A stretch of 64,000 nucleotides of DNA from an uncultured Magnetospirillum sp. (lineage in GTDB: Bacteria > Pseudomonadota > Alphaproteobacteria > Rhodospirillales > Magnetospirillaceae), in NCBI RefSeq assembly GCF_903853455.1, contig NZ_CAINTR010000164.1, positions 1-64,000 of the forward strand. The letters run 5' to 3'. Below the pieces are notes generated by a model. It was not told the origin of the DNA, did not search any database, and was given only the letters and a program-made list of their open reading frames with translations. This document shows positions 29,114-37,490 of the stretch, piece by piece. Position 1 is the first letter of the stretch. Each line of letters starts with the position of its first letter. The position numbers and the translations under genes are program-made.

Positions 29114-31191
29114 TCGGCCGTCACCTCGTGGCATGGCCTCAACCACACCTTGGTGTCGTGGAACACCGCGCCGCCGGCCGGCCTCGCCGCCTCGGCGCTG
29201 GTGAGGTGGTTGATGCCGAGCCCCTCGACGAAGTCCTCGTCCGGCCAGATGCCTTCCACCGCCACCACCCCCTTGGCGATGCCGGATGTGGCCTGGAGAT
29301 GCACCACCACCGAGCCCTTGGCGTTGCCGATGCGCACCAATTCGCCATCGGCCAGACCCAGCCGGGCGCAATCCTCGGCATGGACCAGGGCGGTCGGCCG
29401 CCCTGCTTGCGCGCGCGAGGTGGGCGTCTCGGTGAAGCTGGTGTTGAGGAAGTGGCGCGACGGCGGGGTGATCAGGCGGAAGGGATGCTCGGCATCGGCC
29501 GCGTCGATCACGGCGAAATGGTCGGGCAGTTCCGGCATCGCGGCGTCGCCCCATTCGGGGGCGAAGCGAAAGCGGCCGTCCGCGTGGCCGAAGCCCGACA
29601 GGAAATGAGCGTCGTCGAACACCTTGGCGCAGTTGAGCCAGCCCATGGCGTGCAGCTCGTCGGCGGTGGGCAGGTCGGAGGCGGCCAGCACCTGGGCGAT
29701 CATCTCGTCTTCGTCCATCTCGAAGCCGGGATGTTGGGCTCCCAGCCGATGGGCGAGGTCGCAGATCACCCGGTGGTTGGACCGGGTCTCGCCCAAGGGC
29801 GCGATCACCGGCCGGGCCAGTTGCAGGAAGGTGTGGCCGAAGGAGGTGTAGAGGTCGGCGTGTTCCATGCTGGTGGTGGCCGGCAGCACGATGTCGGCGA
29901 AGCGGGCGGTGGCGGTCATCACCTGCTCGTGCACCACCAGGAACAGGTCGTCGCGTCCCAGCCCTCGGCGCACCAACCCGCTGTCGGGGGTTACCGTCGC
30001 CGGGTTGGAATTCTGCACCAGCATGGCGGTCACCGGCGGGCCGGCGCCGAGATCCCTGGTATCGCCGGTCAGCACCGGGCCGATGCGGCTCATGTCCAGC
30101 ACCCGGGTGGAGCCTTGCGGCACGTCGAGACCGTCCAGCAGGGTGCGGCTGAGATCGAACACGCCGCCGGTGCTTTGCACCGCGCCGCCGCCCTTGTGTC
30201 GCCATGCGCCGGTGACCGCCGGCAGGCAACTGACCGCGTGCAGGTTGGCGGCGCCGTTGCGCGACCGCGAAAAGCCGTAGCCGACCCGCAGGAAGCTGTT
30301 GGGCACGCTGCCGTAGAGCTTGGCGAAATCCTCGATCTCGGCGGCCGTCAGCCCGGTGATGGCGGCGGCCCAATCCGGCGTGCGGCTTTGCAGATGGGCC
30401 TCCAGCCGCTCGGGGCAGTCGGTGTAGCGCGACAGATAGGCGCGGTCGGCCAGCCCGTCGCGGAACAGCACATGCATCACGGCCGAGGCCAGGGCGCCGT
30501 CGGTGCCGGGGCGCAACATCAGGTGCAGGTCGGCCTTGGCGGCGGTCTGGGTGCGGTAGGGATCGACCACCACCAGCTTGGCGCCGTTGGCCGTCTTGGC
30601 CTGCTTGATCAGCCCCATCAAATGAACCTGGGTGGCGGTGGGATTGGCCCCCCACACCACGATCAACCCGCTTTGCGCCATCTCGCCGGGCGGCACGCCC
30701 CATTTCGAGCCCACCCCGGCGGCCCAGCCAGCGCCGGCGGCGGCGGAGCAGATGGTCTTCAACTGCCCGGACCAGCCCATCACCCGGCGCAAGCGGTTGA
30801 TGCCCGATTGCTGCACATGGCCCATGGTGCCGGCGTAGAAATACGGCCACACCGTCTCTCGCCCCAGCCGGTCGGAGGCGTCCTTGAAGCGTTCGGCGAT
30901 CTCGTCCAGCGCCTCGTCCCAGGGGATCGGCGCGAACCGGCCCTCGCCCTTGGCCCCGACCCGGCGCAGCGGATGCAGCACCCGCTCGGGGTGGTGCACC
31001 CGCTCGGCATAGCGGGCGACCTTGGCGCAGATGACCCCCTCCACATAGGGCATGGCGGCGCCGTGAACCCGGCCGATGCGGTCCGGCGCCGGGCGCTCCA
31101 CCACCAGACCGCAGGCGCTGGGGCAGTCATGGGGACAGACGGAAGGAACGGTCTCGATGGGCACCGATGTTCGCCTTGTGTTGCCATTCAT
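29098..31191 (-). CDS. Molybdopterin oxidoreductase (CISM/DMSO-reductase family)
   Basis: A 697-residue protein. Near the N-terminus VCPHDCPSACG and, further on, VICAKVARY supply the four cysteines of a 4Fe-4S cluster. The Mo-bis-PGD domains follow (WDEALDEIAERFKD; SGLIVVWGANPTATQVH; LVVVDPYRTQT), and the C-terminal beta-barrel domain has HAEDCARLGLADGELVRI. No signal peptide is evident, so it is cytoplasmic. Relatives include formate-dehydrogenase-like and assimilatory enzymes; the substrate is not evident. The start MNGNTRR at 31191 is preferred to 31287. The last residues (DAPLP) and the stop are supplied by the REP-like element. modBC for molybdate import is found at 57-59 kb. Confidence 0.88.
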   Translation of the reverse strand: MNGNTRRTSVPIETVPSVCPHDCPSACGLVVERPAPDRIGRVHGAAMPYVEGVICAKVARYAERVHHPERVLHPLRRVGAKGEGRFAPIPWDEALDEIAERFKDASDRLGRETVWPYFYAGTMGHVQQSGINRLRRVMGWSGQLKTICSAAAGAGWAAGVGSKWGVPPGEMAQSGLIVVWGANPTATQVHLMGLIKQAKTANGAKLVVVDPYRTQTAAKADLHLMLRPGTDGALASAVMHVLFRDGLADRAYLSRYTDCPERLEAHLQSRTPDWAAAITGLTAAEIEDFAKLYGSVPNSFLRVGYGFSRSRNGAANLHAVSCLPAVTGAWRHKGGGAVQSTGGVFDLSRTLLDGLDVPQGSTRVLDMSRIGPVLTGDTRDLGAGPPVTAMLVQNSNPATVTPDSGLVRRGLGRDDLFLVVHEQVMTATARFADIVLPATTSMEHADLYTSFGHTFLQLARPVIAPLGETRSNHRVICDLAHRLGAQHPGFEMDEDEMIAQVLAASDLPTADELHAMGWLNCAKVFDDAHFLSGFGHADGRFRFAPEWGDAAMPELPDHFAVIDAADAEHPFRLITPPSRHFLNTSFTETPTSRAQAGRPTALVHAEDCARLGLADGELVRIGNAKGSVVVHLQATSGIAKGVVAVEGIWPDEDFVEGLGINHLTSAEAARPAGGAVFHDTKVWLRPCHEVTADAPLP

Positions 31192-31301
31192 CGAGCGGAC
31201 TGTAACCGCCCTCCCCGTCCAGCGCAACGCATCTGGAGCATGGCGGCGGCTGATGCTATGCTCCGCGACATGTTGAGGCTGAATCATCGGGGCGGAACAA
31301 C

Positions 31302-32411
31302 GTGTTGACGGAAGCGGGCGCCGAGCGGGTCGATTGCGTGGTGATCGGCGCCGGTGTGGTCGGGCTGGCCATCGCCCGCCATCTGGCCCTGGCGGGACGC
31401 GAGGTCGTCGTGCTGGAGGCGGAAGGCGCCATGGGCACCGGCATCTCGTCGCGCAACAGCGAAGTGCTCCATGCCGGCATGTACTACCCCAAGGACAGCC
31501 TGAAGGCGCGGCTGTGCGTGGCCGGCAACACCCTGCTGCGCGACTTCGCCGCCACGCGCGGCGTCACCCTCAAGATGGTGGGCAAGCTGATCGTCGCCAC
31601 CGACGATGCCGAAGCCGCCGCCCTCGACGGTATTCTGAGCAAGGGGCGCGCCAACGGTGTCGCGGAACTGACCGCTATCCCCGCCGCCGAGGCCCGCGCT
31701 TTGGAGCCTGAACTGAACTGCGTCAAGGCGCTGTGGTCGCCCTCCACTGGCATCATCGACACCCATGCCCTGATGCTGGCCCTGCTGGGCGAGGCCGAAA
31801 GCCGGGGCGCGGCCCTGGCCCTGAGGGCGCCGGTGATCGGCGGCCGCCCCACCGGGGACGGCATCCTGATCCAGGTCGGCGGCGCCGAGCCCATGACCCT
31901 GCTCGCCCGCTCGGTCGTGGTCAGCACCGGCCTCAATGCCCCAAGCGTGGCTGCCAGCCTGGGGTTGGCCGGGGTACCGCCGGCCTATCTGTGCAAGGGC
32001 AGTTATTTTGGACTGACCGGTAAGACACCCTTTTCCCGGCTGGTCTATCCGGTGCCGGTGGCCGCCGGATTGGGGGTTCATTTCACCCTCGACCTCGGCG
32101 GGCGCGGCCGCTTCGGCCCCGACACGGAATGGGTCGAGCACGAGGACTACGTGGTCGACCCCCGGCGCGGCGAGTCCTTCTACGCCGCCATCCGGCGCTA
32201 TTGGCCGGGCCTCAAGGACGGGGCGCTGGAGCCGGCCTATGCCGGCATCAGGCCCAAGGTCCAGGCGCCCGACCAGCCGGCCCGCGACTTCCTCATCCAC
32301 GGACCGGCGGAAACCGGCCTGCCGGGCGTGGTAGCACTATACGGCATCGAGAGCCCGGGCCTGACATCCTGTCTGACCATCGCCCGGCATGTGGGGGAGT
32401 TATTGGGATGA
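31302..32411 (+). CDS. FAD-dependent oxidoreductase, L-2-hydroxyglutarate-oxidase-like
   Basis: A 369-residue DAO-type flavoprotein. The FAD dinucleotide-binding motif is [19 protein letters not shown], followed by [22 protein letters not shown] and the late [17 protein letters not shown] are very like LhgO/L2HGDH proteins, which oxidise L-2-hydroxyglutarate to 2-oxoglutarate. The start is GTG. It overlaps the next gene by four bases (ATGA), and a third gene follows by 6 bases, so it begins a tight three-gene operon whose other members have no obvious link to 2-hydroxyglutarate. Confidence 0.85.
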   Translation: MLTEAGAERVDCVVIGAGVVGLAIARHLALAGREVVVLEAEGAMGTGISSRNSEVLHAGMYYPKDSLKARLCVAGNTLLRDFAATRGVTLKMVGKLIVATDDAEAAALDGILSKGRANGVAELTAIPAAEARALEPELNCVKALWSPSTGIIDTHALMLALLGEAESRGAALALRAPVIGGRPTGDGILIQVGGAEPMTLLARSVVVSTGLNAPSVAASLGLAGVPPAYLCKGSYFGLTGKTPFSRLVYPVPVAAGLGVHFTLDLGGRGRFGPDTEWVEHEDYVVDPRRGESFYAAIRRYWPGLKDGALEPAYAGIRPKVQAPDQPARDFLIHGPAETGLPGVVALYGIESPGLTSCLTIARHVGELLG

Positions 32412-33622
32412 AGAGGGTCTTGGCAGTTCTTTTCGGCATGGCCCTGGCCGCCCCCGCCCTGGCGCTGGACAAGCCGCGCGACTTCGTCCCGCCGCCCGTC
32501 GGCCAAATCCCCAACTTCCGCGACCAGACCCGCGAGGTGATCCAGGAACTGGCCACCTACGCCAAGAAGCGCAATCCCAATTTCCAGGTGGTGATGCGCG
32601 GCGGCTACGAGTTGCTGGTCAAGGGCGAGGTCGAGGTCGAGTGGGAGGATATCCGCGATCCCGACGGCACCAACTTCATCAAGCGGCTGCCGCTGCGCGC
32701 CACCTTCCGCCCGCTGGTCAAGGTGCTGGACGGCCTGGTGATCGACGGCATGTATTGCGGCCCCAACAAATTCGACAAGCCGCTGGCCGAGGTGATCAAG
32801 GCCCGCAAGGATCTGGACGCCCAGTTGGACCGCGAGCACCGCCAGGGCATCCATCGGCTGCCGACCCCGATCCCCATGGGGCCGTTCAGCAACGATCCCG
32901 CCGAGGAACTGCGCAAGGCCGCCGAAATCCGCCAGCTTCAGGAGCGGGCGGAGACCCAGCGCCGCGAGATCTACGCCATCGACGTCATGCGGACCGAGGG
33001 CCGCACCCTGATGGCGGTGGATTTCTGCGCCAGTGCGGCGGAGGCGGAGGCCGCCTTCCGCGCCGGCGCCCGCGACAAGGCCCCGACCTTCGCCAAGCCG
33101 GGCGGCGACAAGCTCGACGAGGCGCCGCGCGCCCACCCGGCCTTCGAGAACGCCGCCGAGGTCACCACCATCGCCACGGCGCGCAACTGGCTGCCGATCC
33201 TGCGCTCCGACCGCTTCGGCACCAAGGGCGAGTTCATCGACGCCATCGCCAAGACCAATTACGACGTGGTGGTGGTGGACGTGGCCCATCGCGGCGCCGA
33301 CCTGCTGCGTTTCGCCGACATCGCCAAGCTCCGCTACAAGAAGCTGGGGCCGCGCCGGCTGGTGCTGGCGGTGATGCCCGTCGGCCGCGCCTTCGACTGG
33401 CGCTGGTATTGGCTGAAGGACTGGGACGTGGGCAATCCCGCCTTCCTGTTCGCCCATGACGAGGATCCCGGCGTCTTCATCACCGACACCGGCAGCGGCG
33501 AGTGGCGGGGCGTCCTGAGCAAGTATCTCACCGGCATCATGGATCTCGGCTTCGACGGCGTGATGTTCGACGACGTCGGCACCTATCTGTGGTTCGAAGA
33601 GCTGATGCCGTTGGGGGGGTGA
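32408..33622 (+). CDS. Exported GH114/TM1410-like TIM-barrel protein
   Basis: A 404-residue protein with a signal peptide (1-19, cleavage after ALA). A helical charged region (about 130-190, [20 protein letters not shown]) precedes a C-terminal barrel-like part. There, [48 protein letters not shown] and [20 protein letters not shown] resemble the TM1410/GH114 family, in which the Asp pair in DGVMFDD is conserved. Family members act on galactosaminoglycans or are of unknown function. It is translationally coupled to the FAD oxidoreductase gene. Confidence 0.65.
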   Translation: MKRVLAVLFGMALAAPALALDKPRDFVPPPVGQIPNFRDQTREVIQELATYAKKRNPNFQVVMRGGYELLVKGEVEVEWEDIRDPDGTNFIKRLPLRATFRPLVKVLDGLVIDGMYCGPNKFDKPLAEVIKARKDLDAQLDREHRQGIHRLPTPIPMGPFSNDPAEELRKAAEIRQLQERAETQRREIYAIDVMRTEGRTLMAVDFCASAAEAEAAFRAGARDKAPTFAKPGGDKLDEAPRAHPAFENAAEVTTIATARNWLPILRSDRFGTKGEFIDAIAKTNYDVVVVDVAHRGADLLRFADIAKLRYKKLGPRRLVLAVMPVGRAFDWRWYWLKDWDVGNPAFLFAHDEDPGVFITDTGSGEWRGVLSKYLTGIMDLGFDGVMFDDVGTYLWFEELMPLGG

Positions 33623-33628
33623 GGGACC

Positions 33629-35281
33629 ATGCTGAACAACCCCCGCAGCTACGAAGAGGCCTGCCGGACCTTTCGCTGGCGCATTCCCGACCGCTACAAC
33701 CTGGCCTTCGACGTCTGCGACCGTCAGACCATGGCCGGCGCCGACGGCCATCGCACCGCCCTGATCGTCGAGGGCGCCGACGGGCAGGTGGAGCGCTACA
33801 CCTTCCATGTGCTGCGGCTGCTGTCCAACCGGCTGGCCAATGTGCTGGGCGCCCTGGGCGTGACCGCCGGCGACCGCGTCGCCATGGTGCTGCCGGCGGG
33901 GATTGAGGCCGCCGTCGCCCTGTTGGCCATCCCCCGCATGGGGGCGGCGGCCGTTCCCATCCCGGTGGAGTTGGGGGCCGAGCCGCTGGCCTGGCGGCTG
34001 GCCGACAGCGGCGCCCGGGTGGCGGTGGTCGATCCCGCCGCCCTGCCGGCCCTGGACGAACTGCGCCACCTGCTGCCGGCCTTGCAGACAGTGCTGGTGC
34101 CCCATGGAACCGGCCCCGGCTGCATGGAGATGTGGGCGGCGCTGGAACGGGCCTCCGACGCCTTCGCACCGCTGGTCACGCCGTCCAGTCATCCCGCCTT
34201 CCTGTTCTATCCCCCCGATGGCGGCGGCAAGCCACCCGCCGCCGTCCTGCCCCACCGCGCCATGGCCGGCGGCCTGCCGGCGGTGGAAATGGCCATGGGC
34301 TTCTTCCCCCAGTTCGGCGACATCGCCTGGACCTCCGCCGACTGGATGACCGCCGAGGCGCTGTTCCGCGCCGTGCTGCCGGCCTGGCACCACGGCGTCC
34401 CCATTCTGGCCCGCGCCGGAGGCTTCGAGCCCGGCGCGGCGCTGGACATGATGGGACGCCACGGCGTGCGCGCCGCCTATCTGCCCGCCGCCCATCTGGC
34501 GCGGCTGGCCGAGGTGGCGACCTCTCGCCCCCACGCCATGCCGCGCGCCCTGGCCAGCGGGCCGGACCCGCTCGATGCCGACCTGCACGAGCGGGTGATC
34601 AAGGTGTTCGGCATCCATGCCAACGAAGCCTGGGGCGTGCTGGAGACCGGCGCCGTCGCCGCCAATCTGGCCGGCATGATGGAACTGCGCCCGCCTTCGC
34701 CCGGCCGGGCGGCCCCCGGCCTGACCGTCGAGGCGGTGGACGAGCGCGGCCGCCCCCTCAAGGCGGGGGAGCGCGGCATCCTGGCGGTGTCGCCCAATGC
34801 GCCGGGCAGCTTTCTCGGCTATTGGGGCGACGAAGCCGACGGCCCCGCCCGGCGCGCCAATGGCTGGCTGCTGACCGGGCGGTTGGGTCACCGTGACCTG
34901 GACAACTACATCTGGCCGGAGCCCCTGATGGTGGAAGACTCCGTTGTGTTGGTGGACGGGCAACGGATTCGGCTGGACGAGGTGGAAGCCACTCTGGCGG
35001 CGCATCCCGGCGTGGCGGCGGCCGGCGTGGTTGAACTCCCCCCCGGCGAACTGCGCGCCTTCGTGGTTCCCAAAGACGGCGGCGACCCCGATCTGGCCGA
35101 AGAATTACGGGCCTGGGTCGCCTTGCGGCGCGGCCCCCGGGAAGTGCCGCGGCGACTGGAGTTCCTGGATTCGCTGCCGCTGGCGGTGGATGGCAGCATC
35201 CTGCGCGCCGAGTTGCTGGCGCAACCGCTGCGGCTCGACGCCCCGTCCGCCGAGGATCGCTGGCGGCCTCAACGAAAATGA
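33629..35281 (+). CDS. AMP-binding (ANL) acyl-CoA-synthetase-like protein lacking the catalytic lysine
   Basis: A 550-residue protein of the adenylate-forming superfamily, similar to medium-chain ACSM synthetases in its opening (RTFRWRIPDRYNLAFDVCD) and in HRTALIVEG. Several core motifs are damaged. The P-loop, normally Tyr-Thr-Ser-Gly-Thr-Thr-Gly, reads FYPPDGGGKPPAAV. The TGD motif reads LLTGRLGHRDLDNY. The lysine that catalyses adenylation (G-K-x-x-R) is replaced by S523 in AVDGSILRAEL. Overall length and order are kept, and the reading frame is intact. It may be a pseudoenzyme that binds an acyl-adenylate or CoA, or an enzyme for an altered reaction. It lies 6 bases after the GH114-like gene. 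Confidence 0.75.
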   Translation: MLNNPRSYEEACRTFRWRIPDRYNLAFDVCDRQTMAGADGHRTALIVEGADGQVERYTFHVLRLLSNRLANVLGALGVTAGDRVAMVLPAGIEAAVALLAIPRMGAAAVPIPVELGAEPLAWRLADSGARVAVVDPAALPALDELRHLLPALQTVLVPHGTGPGCMEMWAALERASDAFAPLVTPSSHPAFLFYPPDGGGKPPAAVLPHRAMAGGLPAVEMAMGFFPQFGDIAWTSADWMTAEALFRAVLPAWHHGVPILARAGGFEPGAALDMMGRHGVRAAYLPAAHLARLAEVATSRPHAMPRALASGPDPLDADLHERVIKVFGIHANEAWGVLETGAVAANLAGMMELRPPSPGRAAPGLTVEAVDERGRPLKAGERGILAVSPNAPGSFLGYWGDEADGPARRANGWLLTGRLGHRDLDNYIWPEPLMVEDSVVLVDGQRIRLDEVEATLAAHPGVAAAGVVELPPGELRAFVVPKDGGDPDLAEELRAWVALRRGPREVPRRLEFLDSLPLAVDGSILRAELLAQPLRLDAPSAEDRWRPQRK

Positions 35282-35352
35282 AACTTTTCCGCGGGTAGAA
35301 TCGAACCCTAAACTTAGGGCAAGATCAGCCCCCAACCTTATGGCGGATCGGC

Positions 35353-35742
35353 ATGGCGCGCGGAACCGGTGACATCGTCCTCGACGACGGCCAACAGGCG
35401 CTGTTCGACAACATGTGCCTTGTCCTCGACTCCACCGACGACGACCTCGCCCTGATGGCGCGGACCCAGGACCTGGTCAACATGCTGCTCAAGCGCGCCG
35501 AGGATGCCGCGCTGCGCGACCAGACCCTGGGCGAGGTGTCGCGGTTTTTCCTCGGTATCATGAAGGCGCAGGACCTGTCGGCGGAGTATCGCGGCCGCAA
35601 GCTGCGGATGTTTTCCAAGGCCACCCTCAAGATTCTCATCGCCAAGCGCCCTAAGGTCGCCGCCGAAGTCGCCGCCCAAACACCGGCCGCAACCCCCGCC
35701 CGCCGTGTCGGCGACAGCGTCGAGACCGGCGTCCCCGCCTGA
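35353..35742 (+). CDS. Hypothetical protein, alpha-helical
   Basis: A 129-residue protein of unknown family. The first ~95 residues look helical (DNMCLVLDSTDDDLALMART, then LVNMLLKRAEDAALRDQTL), and the tail is an Ala/Pro-rich region. No signal or membrane segment is present. The ribosome binding site is weak. It lies 71 bases after the ANL-like gene and could be on the same transcript. Confidence 0.5.
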   Translation: MARGTGDIVLDDGQQALFDNMCLVLDSTDDDLALMARTQDLVNMLLKRAEDAALRDQTLGEVSRFFLGIMKAQDLSAEYRGRKLRMFSKATLKILIAKRPKVAAEVAAQTPAATPARRVGDSVETGVPA

Positions 35743-35769
35743 CGGACACTAAAATTTTAGCGAATTCAA

Positions 35770-35798
35770 TTGCATTTTTGGCGCCCCATGCGTACGGT
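35770..35798 (+). promoter_or_regulatory. Candidate promoter for the FlaG-like gene
   Basis: TTGCAT (35770-35775) and TACGGT (35793-35798) are spaced by 17 bases in an AT-rich stretch. A dyad GCGTA-N5-TACGC (35790-35804) overlaps the -10 region and might be an operator. Confidence 0.4.
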
Positions 35799-35883
35799 AT
35801 ACGCTGTGCCAGAAGGTAATTCGCCAGGGGCTGCCGAAGTGCTCGCCCCGCGCACTTGGAAACACCTAGATTAGGAGGGCAGA

Positions 35884-36330
35884 ATGTCCACCTCAATTGC
35901 AGCCAATGTGGGGCCGCGTCCCGCGGTTCCCGAGTCGCACTTGAACCAGCCTCCGGCGCCTCCGGCGCATGAGGAGTCCAAGCCGAACACCCCCCATCCC
36001 GTGGACGGCATCCCGTTCGCCAGCCCCGTCATCAAAGTCGACAACGACACCGGCCTTGCCTTGCTGGTGGTGCGTAACAGCTCGACCGGCGAGGAAGTGG
36101 ACCAGTATCCGTCCAAGAAGGCGGTTGCGGAATACGAGCGTGTTCAAAGCAGCACGTCGGTTCCGCCGTCTCAGGCCACCCCCGCCGACAACGGCCAGTC
36201 CCTCGCCACCGACGCCAAGGCGCCGCCGGCTCCGGTCACTCCGGTCGCCGCGCCGCCCGCCAGCCCGGAGACGAGTGACGCTGTCTCGGCTCCTTCGGGT
36301 GGCTCCGGTGTCAAGCCGGTGAGCCTCTGA
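35884..36330 (+). CDS. FlaG-like hypothetical protein with low-complexity tail
   Basis: A 148-residue protein. The N-terminal third is Pro/Ala-rich. The middle contains FASPVIKVDNDTGLALLVV and STGEEVDQYPSKKAV, which follow the FlaG pattern (strand, turn, strand, then a sentence like Gly-Glu-x-Val-x-Gln-x-Pro). The remainder is Pro/Ala/Ser-rich. FlaG proteins influence flagellar filament length. The resemblance is weak and other extracytoplasmic low-complexity proteins remain possible. The ATG follows a strong AGGAGGG site. No other flagellar gene is nearby. Confidence 0.5.
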   Translation: MSTSIAANVGPRPAVPESHLNQPPAPPAHEESKPNTPHPVDGIPFASPVIKVDNDTGLALLVVRNSSTGEEVDQYPSKKAVAEYERVQSSTSVPPSQATPADNGQSLATDAKAPPAPVTPVAAPPASPETSDAVSAPSGGSGVKPVSL

Positions 36331-36346
36331 CGGTCTGCGGACCAGG

Positions 36347-36381
36347 GCCGCGCCAACGTGATTCCTCGGGAATGGCGCGGC
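36347..36381 (+). terminator. Stem-loop after the FlaG-like gene
   Basis: GCCGCGCCA (36347-36355) pairs with TGGCGCGGC (36373-36381), 16 bases after the stop codon. No T-run follows, so it may be a weak terminator or a 3' stabilising hairpin. Confidence 0.5.
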
Positions 36382-36562
36382 GCCCGAACGGCTGAGGATG
36401 AAGCACGACTTGCCCACTAGGGCGAGGCGGGGTTGTCTTGTCCCTTGGCCACAGAATTTTCGTCGTCCCCTGCGCGCCGTGACAGGCTCTGCGGGCCGTC
36501 TGTGTTTGCGCGCTCTCTGAGCGGCAACGAGCGGAAGACGGCGGAAGTCTGGAGCGAATATA

Positions 36563-36592
36563 TTGACAATCGCCGACAAGGAGGCCCATAAT
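36563..36592 (+). promoter_or_regulatory. Near-consensus sigma-70 promoter without a downstream gene
   Basis: TTGACA (36563-36568) is a perfect -35 box and CATAAT (36587-36592) a good -10 box, spaced by 18 bases. It points right, into a stretch without a coding sequence that ends in a terminator. Confidence 0.55.
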
Positions 36593-36599
36593 TGGGCCG

Positions 36600-36875
36600 T
36601 AACAAAGCATGGAGGCATACAGGACTTGGACGGACGTCACCACAGTATCCGCTGACCGCATGCCCCCTGTGGAGCGCGCCGTCGAGGATAGGAGGGTGTT
36701 ATAATAGATACGACGCCACCGGGTCGAGTATGAGGTGCCACCAATTTGGCATCAATGATTAACAGATACCTGTCGTACGACTTATCGGCCTTCGCGCCGA
36801 CCATATAGGGCCTGTAGGCCCCAGAACCAAAAGCCCCGCGTCGAGCATTGCGTCTCCCGCGGGGCTTCGGTTTTT
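36600..36875 (+). ncRNA. Candidate non-coding RNA (about 275 nt)
   Basis: Transcription from the promoter at 36563-36592 would start near 36600 and end at a strong terminator at 36831-36875. No frame of useful size with a ribosome binding site lies between. The segment contains short hairpins, for example GGGCCT-GT-AGGCCC at about 36808-36821 and CGGCCTTCGCGCCG at about 36786. It does not match tmRNA, RNase P RNA or 4.5S RNA as I know them. A second TATAAT box at 36700-36705 could start a shorter RNA. The identity is unknown. Confidence 0.35.
36831..36875 (+). terminator. Strong rho-independent terminator
   Basis: AAGCCCCGCG (36831-36840) pairs with CGCGGGGCTT (36858-36867), followed by CGG and a run of five T. 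It is oriented for plus-strand transcripts; the nearest plus-strand gene ends 500 bases upstream behind its own hairpin, which supports an independent RNA. Confidence 0.75.
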
Positions 36876-36913
36876 CCGGGGTCACTTCGCGCGGAGACGA
36901 AACGCCGGGGTCT

Positions 36914-37387
36914 CTACAGCAGGGTGGCGCGGATGTGTTCCAGCAAACCGGAGGATCCGGCCTCGATCATGTCGAGGACCCGTTCAAACCCGTCGCCGGC
37001 GCCGTAATAGGGGTCGGGCACGTCGAGAAGGTTGAGCTGGGGTGCGAAAGACAGGAACAGGGCCAGGTTGTCGCGCCGTTCGACGGGACATTGCCCCAAC
37101 AGCAGCCCGAAATGGCCGCGATCCATGGCGAGGATCAGGTCGAACGTCTCGAAGTCGGCCTTGACCACCTGACGGGCCCGCAGATCCTCGAGTTCGAACC
37201 CGCGCTGCCGTGCCGCCTCGGTCGAACGGCGGTCGGGCGGCTCGCCGACGTGATAGGCGTGGGTGCCGGCGGAATCCACCGCCACATGGCCGGCCAGCCC
37301 TTCGCGCTCGACCAGGGCGCGGAACACGCCGTGAGCGGTGGGCGAGCGGCAGATGTTGCCGGTGCAGACGAACAGGACCTTGACCAT
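36914..37387 (-). CDS. Low-molecular-weight protein-tyrosine phosphatase
   Basis: A 157-residue phosphatase. The P-loop is at the very start (FVCTGNICRSP, nucleophile C8, R14), and the general acid Asp is in VPDPYYG. Length and motif order are typical. Bacterial members of this type often act with tyrosine kinases that control exopolysaccharide export (Wzb), but no kinase is near here; the small-molecule or arsenate-reductase-like relatives are unlikely because the DPYY loop is present. Confidence 0.92.
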   Translation of the reverse strand: MVKVLFVCTGNICRSPTAHGVFRALVEREGLAGHVAVDSAGTHAYHVGEPPDRRSTEAARQRGFELEDLRARQVVKADFETFDLILAMDRGHFGLLLGQCPVERRDNLALFLSFAPQLNLLDVPDPYYGAGDGFERVLDMIEAGSSGLLEHIRATLL

Positions 37388-37490
37388 GGATGGGCGCTTC
37401 CTTGCCTTGAAACGCCGCCACTATAGCGCAAGCGCCCGGACTTCCAACTAGGGCGGAGTGACATTCCGGATTTCCGTGGGTCCCCGAAGC

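Larger units (their letters stand above)
36382..36913. other. Long intergenic region between FlaG-like gene and the phosphatase gene
   Basis: No protein-coding gene is supported on either strand. The region contains the promoter, candidate RNA and terminator listed separately. The open frames here have no ribosome binding site and no recognisable sequence features. Confidence 0.6.

Noticed and set aside
32237-35005. Minus-strand open frame of 922 codons
   Set aside because: Antisense of the GH114-like and ANL-like genes; composition is typical for a shadow frame.
36637-36885. 82-codon minus-strand ORF in the long intergenic region
   Set aside because: No ribosome binding site, crosses the terminator stem, and composition is not protein-like.
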